A stretch of 64,000 nt of DNA from Rutstroemia sp. NJR-2017a BVV2 (Eukaryota; Ascomycota; Leotiomycetes; Helotiales; Rutstroemiaceae), in the NCBI GenBank assembly GCA_002946415.1, contig NJPS01000022.1, positions 248,001 to 312,000 of the forward strand. The letters run 5' to 3'. Under the pieces are notes generated by a model that searched no databases, was not told the DNA's origin, and was given only the letters and a program-made list of their open reading frames with translations. The stretch's first letter is position 1. Every line of letters begins with the position of its first letter. This document shows positions 34,438 to 44,931 of the stretch, piece after piece. Both the position numbers and the translations under genes were made by a program.

Positions 34438-36546
34438 ATGGTTAGCCTGGGACATTCTCACCGGAGGCACTCTGCTGCAAGTACGTTTCTTCTGTTTTTG
34501 CAGCTCTCGTCGCTACGCCTTTTGGACGAAGTAGCCGTCATGGGAACTAATGTCATGGGATAGGCAATAGGTCCTCCGTCGATGAGTCGAAGGTATCGGA
34601 TCCAGAAGATGAGACTACTGTCGTTGAGCCAGATCAGGGAAATGGTAGGACATTCCAGAATCTCCCACGCCGAGAAGAGGGTAAAGGCTAACATGCTGGT
34701 TGAACACAGTCCTTTCGCACATCATCTCACAGCTTCGGCCTGGAGCGGATCTCAGCCGCGTCGTCCTACCTACCTTCATTCTCGAACCTCGGAGCATGCT
34801 GGAAAGAATCACCAAGTGCGTAGATAGCTCGGACGGGATGCCCCGGAAAAGATGGAAGTTGAATGTGCTGACATGCGTATAGCTTCATGGCACATCCAGA
34901 GACATTATTACCTATGCCCGACGTCGAAGATCCAGTAGAGAGATTTGTTTCGGTGGTCAAATTCTACCTAAGTGGATGGCACATCAAACCTCCGTGAGCT
35001 ATTTCGTCGACTTTAAAAGGCACAACCTGCTAATGAATTGCTACAGAGGAGTTAAGAAGCCTCTCAACCCTGTTCTAGGTGAAATCTACACCTGCTATTG
35101 GCAATTCCCAGACAACACGAAAGGCTACTACATCTCCGAACAGACCTCGCATCACCCTCCCAAGTCAAGCTATTTCTACATGGCTCCAGAACATAAGATT
35201 CGAATCGACGGATGCCTAAAGCCTCGCAGTAAATTCTTGGGAAATTCTGCAGCTAGTATGATGGAGGGCATTGCCATTTTGCGCTTCCTGAACAGAGGTA
35301 CTGGGCCAAAGGGAGAGCGATAGTATGTTGCAAGCTATGGATGTAACACGAATGGATAATATACTGACTTGAAAAATAGCATCTTAACACAGCCCAATAT
35401 GTACGCTCGAGGTATTCTTTTCGGGAAAATGAAGTATGAGCTGGGTGACCACAGCTTTGTTCGTTGCCCAGAGCTTGGTTTGAGCGCAGACATCGAGTTC
35501 AAGACGAAGGGTTATTTTGGGGGAACATATAATGCTATTGGGGGCACAATTAAGAACGACAAAACTGGAGAGGTCCTATATGAACTCTCTGGTATGTGGT
35601 CTGGGGAGATGACGATCAAAAATGTCAAGGTAAGTCTTTTGTTGGGGAATACACGGGCTCTACTGACGAGATGCGCCTAGACTGGAAAGAAAGAAGTTCT
35701 CTTCGATGCTACCAGAGCAAGGCCATCACCCCCATTATCCAGACCTTTGGAAGAACAAGATGACCGGGAATCGCAAAAGCTGTGGGCTAAAACGGCTAAG
35801 GCAGTGAAGGAACGGAACCACGAACTAGCAACAGACGAAAAGACGTTTATTGAGGATATGCAGAGAGACGAGGCAGCTAGGAGGGTGGAGGACGGTGTCG
35901 AATGGCACCCAAGACTGTTTAGGGCAGTGAGAGGTGGGCCCGGCGGACCCGAGGAGGGCGAAGAAGATCTGGATTGGATATTGAACGCCACCATGTAAGT
36001 CTTGCCGATAATGTGTTGCGTTCTACGTACTGACGAAATTATAGCGACGGCGATACACCAGAAAAGCAGACGGAGCAAATCCTTGCTGTTTACCCCATAC
36101 TTCCAGGTCAGAAATTCTCGGAAAAGAACCAAATTCCTCCACAGTATCACCAACCAGAACAGGCCAAGGCTCCGGAACAAGTTCCAGCCCCCACACCAGT
36201 ATCAGCTTCGGCACCTGCACCAGCGCCAGCGCCACCGGCTCCAGCAGCGGTTCCGGTCCCAGCAGCACCACTCCAGGCTCAGGAGAACCTCATTGATTTC
36301 AACGCAGATTCACCTACTGTATCGCACACAGCCAATTCCCATTCTGCCCAGACAGAGAACAACCAACAGAAGGATCTCGAGAACACTCTCCAATCTACGA
36401 GCACATCTCAAGCCCAGCATGGATTGATTGATTTCCACGACGATTTACGCAAGGATTTACCAACGGGAGAGGAGAACTCGGCGACGTTGAAGAGACAAGA
36501 TACTGATACACAGAGCCTGGATGAGTTTGTAGATGCGGAGAGTTAA
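34438..36546 (+). CDS. Oxysterol-binding protein (Osh6/Osh7-like lipid transfer protein)
   Basis: Eight exons fit phase and splice signals: 34438..34480, 34564..34644, 34710..34815, 34883..34993, 35047..35322, 35380..35629, 35681..35994 and 36045..36546, giving 560 residues. Exon 2 starts at the upstream of two TAG acceptors; the nearer one breaks the frame. The lipid-binding domain starts with [20 protein letters not shown] and [14 protein letters not shown], followed by [12 protein letters not shown] and the family signature EQTSHHPP. There is no PH, FFAT or ankyrin domain, so this is a short OSBP like Osh4/6/7; the wording around [11 protein letters not shown] fits Osh6/7, which exchange phosphatidylserine for PI4P between ER and plasma membrane. 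After the domain comes a low-complexity Pro/Ala/Gln tail ([20 protein letters not shown]) of about 170 residues with two LIDF motifs. It is by far the most intron-rich gene here. Confidence 0.92.
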
Positions 36547-37241
36547 TGTTTGAGGCTCTATAATAAAACGGAATGGTGCCTCGGGGTTGGGGATAAGCGT
36601 AAAGCGGATACAAATGGAATTGAGATAAATTTACTTTTTCTAAGAGATATAAGATCATATGTTTCTGGTGCTACTGCTGGCATTTCTTTTCAATCAATTC
36701 TGAAATCTCCAGTCAGTTTCTCTCTTCTTAGTCAAAAACGGTGCGAAGGAGGTGCAGAGCAGCAGAGCAAGCTCATGTAGATTTAGGCTGGCTGGCGTAT
36801 CCTCGATTATGAATGCGAGACTTTTTCCTCTATACAGACGCAAACAACATAATGGATGGTGATATTCTCAATTGTCTGTCTCCAAAGTTTCTATTTCCCA
36901 CATCACCCTGTGCATAGAACGAGATAATATACGAAGTGGAATTTTCCAAATTTTCTGTTTGACTTGATTGATGATATGATATACATGAGGTTTTGCCTTC
37001 GGCGTCAAAAGGGGAAAGAAAACAGCGCCCAGAAACGCCTGGTATTATCATAATGATGCTTTTCCCTTATGCTAGGCCACTGTCGCAGCTGAGATCATCC
37101 ACACACTCTCTTTCTATTATCTCTCTTTCATATGGTTTCATTCTTCCACTGATTTCAACCCATTTCTCAGCCAGATCCTCTCTTTCATGTCCTCAAATTT
37201 CCATCCTTTGAATCCTTCCAGAACCATCACACACATCTCAT
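36547..37241. other. Intergenic between convergent genes
   Basis: 3' flanks of the OSBP gene (plus) and the U2AF35 gene (minus). No other feature seen. Confidence 0.4.
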
Positions 37242-37977
37242 CTAATACCTCTTCCTCGTCGGCTCCGGACTCGGACTCCTACTCACACTCCTCTCATCTC
37301 TGCCCCTCATCCTCAACCACTTCTTCGTACTAAGCTCCAGTTCGCGATCCAGCTCATCGCTGGGGTTCTTCCGATGAATGAAATTGCAGAAGCCGCCGCG
37401 CACACAGCCTTCCCCGCTGTTCAGACGGCAACACGCTTCGCGGAAATCGGTCACGGGGGATAGCTCGCAGTAGATGGGCCGCGCGGCGTACCAGCGCGAG
37501 TTGAGCGCGTCGCAGGCTTTTTGCGCGGAGTCTTCGTATTTGAATCGTGCGTAGACGTTGCCGATGAGGTCTGTGGTGGGGAGAGTTAGTAGATGCTTTG
37601 ACAGAGTGTTGGGAGAGGGGGCGGGAAGGGATCGGTTGGGGTAGACAGGGAAAGAAAAAGAAGAAGATATACTCACGATCATTATTATTATCACAAACAA
37701 CTACCTCCTCAATCTCACCAAACTTGCACATCTCGCACCAGAAATCTTCGTAAAAAGCATCAAAGTGGTTTTGCAGCTGGCTAGCATTCATCTTGTTCTT
37801 CGGGTCGTAGGCAGGGTTCTGATAGAGGTTGGGGAGCAGGATCGTCTGGGAGTAGGACGGCTTGACGTGCTTGCGGGAACAGCGGTCGCCGTGCCGGCAG
37901 GCGCCGATTTTGTAGTAGAAGGAACAGTTGACCTTGTCGGCTTCGGTACCGAAGATGGAGGCGAGATAGTTGGCCAT
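37242..37977 (-). CDS. U2AF1: Splicing factor U2AF small subunit (U2AF35/U2AF1)
   Basis: Exons 37977..37677 and 37570..37242 join in phase 1 across a 106-base intron (GTGAGT donor, CACAG acceptor); the joint reads CDNNNDHLIGNVYARF. Product 209 residues. Start chosen at MANYLASIFGTE, the usual family N-terminus. Zinc finger 1 is CSFYYKIGACRHGDRCSRKH (C-x8-C-x5-C-x3-H). The non-canonical RNA-recognition fold spans about 45-140. Zinc finger 2 is CRLNSGEGCVRGGFCNFIH (C-x7-C-x5-C-x3-H). The RS region is short (RSVSRSPSPEPTRKRY). The protein recognises the 3' splice site AG as a dimer with U2AF65. Length matches S. pombe U2AF23 (216 residues). Confidence 0.95.
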
Positions 37978-38688
37978 TTGAGGAGAAGGTGGTTGGGTGT
38001 TTGGAGAGATTAAGGTGAGGTTAGATAGGCAGATAGGTAGCTGCACGCTCGTTGATGGGTTCGAGAGACAGGCGCTTCAGGGTCTGACAATCAATTGGTA
38101 TCTCCTACTTCGAACAATTCGGGGTATATCAAATTTTCGTCGATGCGCAATTCAATATCACTGTCGTCGGATTGTGTATATGAACGTCGAGGTTGTGTCT
38201 GTAGAAAAATACTGGTATTCTTGATAAGTTTCGCGACAAGTTAAGGCTTGGTCCGAGCTTCTCTTGCTTTGGAGCTGGGTCGATTACTAATCAGCGGTGG
38301 TTCGCCACAGTTCTGGAATGGTCGATGTTCTGACAAAACATCTTTTTGGTTTGCGATGCTTTGTGGTAGGAAGTTCGATGAACTCAGTACGACTTAGTAT
38401 TCTCTTTTAAGGCAACTGTTTAAGCATTGAGACCAGGTATTATCTGCTTCTCATTGGTTAACTGCAATGATATATTTTGTGCTGGAGATAACCGTATTGC
38501 CTCTGGAATCTTAGTGGTGCATTTGTGCGCATCAATCTGTGATCATCTTCTCGCAGGTACAGCCTCTTGAGATGGCATAAGTTCTCGACCGATCGCTGAG
38601 TAGTTCACTCATATTTTATGCATGTCTTCCTCTACAAGTATACCATTCACGCCAGCGGGGCTGAAATGGCGAGCACCATCCATCCTCT
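37978..38688. promoter_or_regulatory. U2AF35 promoter and 3' flank of propeller gene
   Basis: Spacer between two minus-strand genes. It holds the U2AF35 promoter on the left and the 3' flank of the next gene on the right. Confidence 0.4.
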
Positions 38689-40147
38689 CTATTTGTTCTC
38701 CTTTCCAAGTCGTCTAAACAATGCACCAGCCGCCTTCCCAAACGTGTTCTTCTTTCCACCATCTCCCCTCGAAGCATTCTGGTCACCTGTCCTCTCCTGC
38801 ACATTCAGTTTGTTTACCTCCTGTCTACTCTGCGGCTCATTTTGATCATCTTCGTCAAATACCGATTGCTGTATCGGCCCCATTCCATCCTGAGGTTGCA
38901 TGAGACCAATACCTGTTTCAAAACGAACCTTCACAGCAACCACACCTCCCGTCATTCCTCCTTCACTCCAGGTGATCATCAAGTCGCCTTTGCTCTGTGG
39001 AAAAGCCCAGGGATGAGCGTACATACAATACGTGAAGCCTAGGTCTGACGTTTTCCCAAGTGGATGGGCCGTCATAAGTTCCACAATTTCAAACGGCCCC
39101 CATGCTCTGCGTGCTCTACCGAACATAACCTTAGAGTCACCCGTATGAGTGCAGCCGACGAAGCCATATCGATAAGGGGACTCTTCTCCGAACAGCTTGG
39201 TTGGGAAGATCTGGCCATGCTGGTAGTTGTGGAGAACCGGAGCGGCCTCCTTCCAGTCCTCGCACCATCCCTTCCCTTCACCGCCCCAGAATCGCCAATG
39301 GATACGAGCCTTCGCGCTATCTATGGGAACCCGACCGAGGACGATGTCATGATTGCCACTATAATCACTACCGTGATGGCCGTAAGCATACATGTATGTT
39401 CCATCTGTGTGTGAGCTAAATGTCCCTAGGCGAGGTTCGGCTCCCTGATAGGCAGTCAGTACTGTAGTTTGGACGGTCCTCCGAGGAAGCCGATACTTAC
39501 GGAAAATAGTATCCGACCTCCTGAAAGTGATTCTCTTTCAGCTTCGACTTTTGGTGTCCCTGCACGCCAATCAACGCTGATAGAGGCAATGCCGACCCAT
39601 TCGACGCGGTCTGAGAAGACGTTCCCGAATTTGACATTGTGCTTTTCGAAGAAGTTCCATCCATATGCGGCACCGTCGGTGATCAAATACCAAACAATGC
39701 CACCAAAGGTCCAAATGCAGGCTCTTTCTTTCTTGGTATCGGCCTCATCGGGAAACCTCCCGACAAGAACTGGGATTTGCCTTTCAGTGATATCGATGTT
39801 ATTTGATCCTTCCGGCGCTAGGTATCTAGATCGGGTTGGACTGTCAAAGTTGGTGCATAGAGCTACATTATTTTCCGAGACTCCTAAAAACTGCCCAGCG
39901 GCATTGTGGCAAAAGGTGTCGTTGAATTGAATAAGAGCGTTTCCGCCTGGGAGCTCTGTAGATCTACCTCCGTCTCTTGGATAAGAGTTCCCGCTCTCTT
40001 GGTTGATGTCAGATTGTTCAACTGGATGGTGATAGATTATACAACTGGATGATGACTAAGAAGTGGCTTACCATCATATAAATGTCCCAGCGGGACGACA
40101 TGTTTGATCTTGGGAGGCCAAACAACGTATCTCTTCACACTCGCCAT
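38689..40147 (-). CDS. Beta-propeller-like protein, DUF4185 type
   Basis: Exons 40147..40072, 40021..39501 and 39444..38689 join in phases 1 and 0 to give 450 residues. The start is MASVKRYVVWPPKIKHVVPL. The intron 1 acceptor is the second of two CATCCAG sites; the first leads to a stop. Visible blocks are ELPGGNALIQFNDTFCHNAA, RFPDEADTKKERACIWTFGG, VEWVGIASISVDWRAGTP, and GTFSSHTDGTYMYAYGHHGS followed by DIVLGRVP. This pattern of an Asp near an aromatic-rich strand in repeated blades recalls the DUF4185/five-bladed glycoside-hydrolase-like proteins. No signal peptide is seen, so an intracellular place is likely. The C-terminal 70 residues are polar and end basic (AAGALFRRLGKENK). Enzymatic activity is unproven; family call is moderate. 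Confidence 0.72.
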
Positions 40148-40835
40148 CTTTAGCCAACCTGAAGAAGGTTGTACTGGCGATGCTCTGCTCAAATATTGAC
40201 GATTACGGAAGTCCAACTATTGGGGAAGGAAGGTTAAGGAAAAGGAAAAGGAAGGAGCGTGGTAAATACGCGAGACTTCGCTTCCAATTTCTCCCGTCGA
40301 CTTGGATATTTCCTTCCAATTTTGACTGTTTCGAAGATGAATTTGATGGGAATTACACACCTTGAGATACCGAGGTCAGCACAGTATGCTTATCATGTGA
40401 GATCGGCTCTCAGATACCCCGCCAATATCCATCATCCCGGAAGCAGAAAATGCGTGTCTTGAACATGGCGTACAAGGAGACATTTGCCACTGCTCTTGAT
40501 ATGGGCACAATTAACATTATCGCGGATTTCCCAGGTGCCAGCAAGAACACTGCTTGTCACCGCAGTTTAGATTCGTTAGTGTGACTGCCTGGAGACTAAT
40601 TTAACTTGGAGTTTATTATTCCTCGTTCTTGCACATGCGGAGGATGATCTGATATGCGGTATATCTACACAGACACAATTCAGAGGATTCTAGGTTCAGT
40701 AGAGAACTGCAGAAGAATCATCATTGACTATCAGGCTTTTGGGGTATCATTCAAGTTGGGACAATGTCTAATAAGACTACTTCAATGTCGAGACCTTTTT
40801 TTTGCTCTCTTTGAGTTTCTACATGACTTTATCAT
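40148..40835. other. Intergenic: promoter of propeller gene, ValRS 3' flank
   Basis: Spacer between two minus-strand genes; no further feature recognised. Confidence 0.4.
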
Positions 40836-43800
40836 CTACTCTAGCTTTAAAGTCTCGAACTGCTTAATGGTCTCCTCGAAACCACGCTGCTCGGTTTCAA
40901 GATCTGCCAACTTCTTCTTCTCAACCTCCTGCAACTCCACGCTGACCTTCTCCTTATAGGCAGGGTCTTCAAGGATTTTCTTCTGCTTCTCAATACCTGC
41001 GCGAGTCTTTTCAAGCTTCTTAGATGCCTTTTGGATCTCGCCATCGATGTCTACACGACCCTTGACATGAAGGAATACAGCCGCTGCCGAGGATACGGAG
41101 AAGACAACACAACCAGCTGGGCGGTCATCGGTTGAGGAGAGTACTGACAGGGAGGCAACTCCTTTGCCGGAAAGCGATTTGATGGATTGGATTTGCGAGT
41201 TGACAGTTTCATGAGATGTTGAGTCATAGGTTTGAACGAACACTAAATTGGGTTAGCAATAAGTCATGTATCACAAGTTTGTAGTCACTTACCCTTTCCT
41301 TCATCCTTGAGGGAGTACTCGGACATCAAAGATCTGATACCCCTGGATACACCTAGCACAAGTTCGTAAGCAGCTTCGGACGCTGGATCATCCAATTCTG
41401 CCTCGTAAACTGGATACTTCGCGAGGACAATGGATGGCGTCTTGTCTTCAGGGCGACGTGGCAAACGTTGCCAAAGCTCTTCAGTTATAAATGGCATGAA
41501 AGGATGGATCATGGTCAATGCACCCTCCAAGGCGGTATACAAGGTATCGGTAGCTGATCTCTTCTCCTCTTCGGTGCCATCTTGGATAATGGCTTTAGAG
41601 TTCTCGATGTAGACATCACAGAGCTGATTGTACCAGTATTGATAAATCGTCGTTGTAGAGCGCATGAACTCACGGTCTTCGAGAGCTTGGTTGATTTCCT
41701 TGGCTGCGATTGTCATCTTGTGGAGAATCCAACGTTCAGCAAGTGACTCCTTGCCAGTAAGTTTCGCAGACTTTTGTGGGACGAAGTCTGAACCCAACTT
41801 GCCAACCACATATTTTGTCGCTTGATAAATCTTGTTGCAGAACTTTCGGTACCCGTGGATGACTTTGATATCAAAAGCAATATCTCCACCACCAGTAGTG
41901 TACGAGACGAGTGCGAATCTCAAAGCGTCAGTACCACACTGAGGAATTCCATCAGGGAAAGCTGTCTTTTGATATTTCTTGGCCTTTTCTACCTCGCTTG
42001 TGGCAAGGTTACCAACCAACAACTTCTGATGCAAATCCTCAAGTGCGATACCTTGAATCACATCCTGGGGGTCAATGACGTTGCCCAGAGACTTTGACAT
42101 CTTTCGGCCATCGGAGTCACGGACGAGGGAATGGCAGTATACCTCAGTGAAGGGAACCTTGCCAGTCATCTTGATGCCGAACATAATCATGCGTGCTACC
42201 CAGAAGAATAGAATATCCCATCCAGTCTCAAGCACAGAAGTTGGATAAAGGGTCTCGAAATCATGAGTTTTCTTTGGCCATCCAAGGGTTGCAAACGGCC
42301 AAAGTCCTGAGGAGAACCAGGTATCCAGGACATCTTCGTCTCTCTTGAGCGTGAAGTTCTTACCAGGTAAAGCAGCCCTAGCTTTCTTTTCTGCTTCTTC
42401 TTGTGTTCTACCTGCGAACCATAGATCACCGTTGCTTTCGTCATGCTCTTCACCAAAAATTTGGGCAAAGTACATTGGAGCTTGATGACCCCACCACAAC
42501 TGCCTGGATAAACACCAATCATTGATATTCTCCATCCATCGAAGGTAACTCTTCTCAGCAGATTCTGGTTTGATCTTAATCTCGCCTGACTTGACAACTT
42601 TAATAGCCTCATCGGCCATCTCTCTCATTTTCATCCACCATTGTGGTTTAAGTAAAGGCTCAATAACATCCTTCGACTTTTCACATAGCGGAACTGTCAT
42701 AGGGTTATCTTTTTTGTCAACATACAGTCCAGCCTTCTTAAGGTCTTCCTGAATAGTATATCGGACATCGAAACGCTTCTGGCCAGCATAAGGACCAGTA
42801 TTGTCATTCATTTTACCATCATCCGTTAAGATATTGATAAACTCAAGATTATGGCGCTGACCAAGAGCGAAATCGTTGGGATCGTGAGCAGGAGTGATTT
42901 TGACAGCACCAGTACCGAACTCTTTGTCCACATAAGTGTCAGCGACAATCGGCATCAGCCGTCCCTCGATGAAGGGATGTACAGCCTTCTTGCCAACGAG
43001 GTGCTTGTAACGATCGTCATCTGGGTGAACAGCAATACCAGTATCACCAAGCATTGTTTCAGGACGGGTAGTAGCAACCTCAATTTTCTCGTCTGAGCCT
43101 TCAATCTGGTATTGGAAATGGACAATGATACCAAATTCGACTTTCTTGTCATAACCAGGCACATCAAGAAGCGTTCTGCCTGAAAGTTCTTTGTTGCTGA
43201 CTTCGAGATTTGAGAGAGAGGTGTTGAGCTTCGTGCACCAATTTACGAGTCTGTTAGCTCTGTAAATGATACCTTCCTCGTGCAACGTCACAAAAGTTTC
43301 CGTAACTGCTGCGGAGAAATTTTCGTTCATGGTAAAAGCTTCACGAGTCCAATCGAATGAGCCACCCATCCTCCGAAGCACACTATTGATTTTCTTGTGG
43401 TATTCATCCTTCCAATCCCAAACAGTCTCGACGAACTTGGGTCTTCCAAGATCATGGCGTGTCTTTTGCTCTCTTCGCCACAGCATATTCTCAACGACAC
43501 TTTGGGTCGAAATACCGGCGTGATCACATCCTGGCAACCAGAGAGTTGTTTTACCTTGCATACGGTTCCATCGAATGAGCAAATCTTGCAGAGCATTAGG
43601 TAGAGCATGGCCCATGTGCAAATTTCCAGTAACATTTGGAGGTGGTTCGACAATGACGAAAGATCCTTCGGGCTTTACTTTTCCATCCGCGGTGAATTCT
43701 GGTTTGAAGAATCCTTCCTTCTCCCACCACGAGTACCAAGCTGATTCGACAGCAATTGGATTGTATGCTTTGTATTGGGGATCATCGAATGATTTGATAA

Positions 43801-44366
43801 CTGCAGAAAGAATGAGAATCTTAATACACAATATACTAGCTGAGAAACATACTTTTCTTTTCTCCTGCTGGAGTGTCTTCAACGTACTCCGGCAAGGCTT
43901 CCTCAACAGCCTTTTTCTCGGCCTTGGCCTTTTTCTCCTTACTTTTACTCGGGGCAGCTGTGGAGGCGGCACTAGCGAGAGCTTTCTTCTTCTGGTCAAA
44001 CTTGGCTTGTTTTTCAGCCTTTTTGCGTTCCTTTTCGACTACACAGTTAGATGATTAGCTTGGAAACCCCTCCTTTGTGAATAGATTCACCAAAATAAGG
44101 ACCACATACGTTCTTTCTCGCTCTTTACTTTCTTCTCTCCCTCTCCAGCTGCATTTTCAGTCGGCACATGTGAACCTGTTGCGCTTGATCCTGTAGCATC
44201 TGAAATGGCAGCTTTTGCTTCGCTCGAGACTGGAGGCGGAGGACCAGTTACCGGACCGGTTTTCTCACCGACTGCAAAGAAATTGAGTTAGCTCAAAGCT
44301 CCACAACCTCTTCGAATCCTCTTGTAATTCCTTACTTGTATTGTGTGAAGCAGAATTGGTAGCCAT
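40836..44366 (-). CDS. VAS1: Valyl-tRNA synthetase
   Basis: Five exons: 44366..44336, 44271..44110, 44038..43853, 43800..41293 and 41242..40836, all phase-consistent, giving 1,097 residues (yeast Vas1 is 1,104). It joins valine to tRNA-Val. After a Lys/Ala-rich charged extension (about residues 25-125) the class I core begins at [20 protein letters not shown]. The HIGH motif is present as GNLHMGHAL and the KMSKS motif as [14 protein letters not shown]. The editing domain has [20 protein letters not shown]. The anticodon-binding domain and a C-terminal coiled coil ([20 protein letters not shown]) complete the family layout. An in-frame ATG at 44600 would add 78 residues that look like a mitochondrial presequence (see findings), so one gene may supply both compartments. 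Confidence 0.95.
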
Positions 44367-44931
44367 TCTGGCAGAAGAAAAGATGAATGTACTTCTGTAA
44401 GGCGGCCTGCGCACACAGAGCGCCCTAAACAGAGGTCTAGACGTCTTGAAAACGACTACTCTGTTAGATTGGAAGTAATATGAGAGCCCTCGTGAGCAGA
44501 ATCTGAGTGAAATTCGTATGCTTTCCGCGTCGTAAAATCCAATAACGCTGCGATAAGTGTGACTCGATTTCCTCAAATTGTCGAATTGTGCACGGACCAT
44601 GTTCAAAAGCCCCTCATTCACCTGCCGCCAAACAAGCCACACGAGGCTGAACACTAAGATAGAGCTCGAGACTTTATCTAAACGTAGTGGCGAAAAATCA
44701 TAACTTCTGTATCATGAATAAACAATTTCCTTCCATTCATTGACCAACGATATGAGATTCAGGCATAAGATATTTTTAACACGACGTGATGGACGAACGC
44801 AATTGAGCCAGGACGGTGCCCTTGAACACGTTTCTTTTACTTCTCTTCTCTTCTTCAACCTGTAGTATCTTGCGGCATCTTTACCCTTGTACTTGTTATA
44901 TACGTTCTTCCCATATTCAGAGCGCTCGAAG
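44367..44931. promoter_or_regulatory. Divergent promoter, VAS1 / MLH2
   Basis: Spacer of 565 bases between divergent genes. The left 234 bases (44367-44600) can be translated as an in-frame N-terminal extension of valyl-tRNA synthetase, which leaves about 330 bases between the two outermost start codons. Confidence 0.5.

Noticed and set aside
36002..36427. Arg/Gln-rich 141-codon frame within the OSBP gene
   Set aside because: It is the wrong frame of the OSBP Pro/Ala/Gln tail exon.
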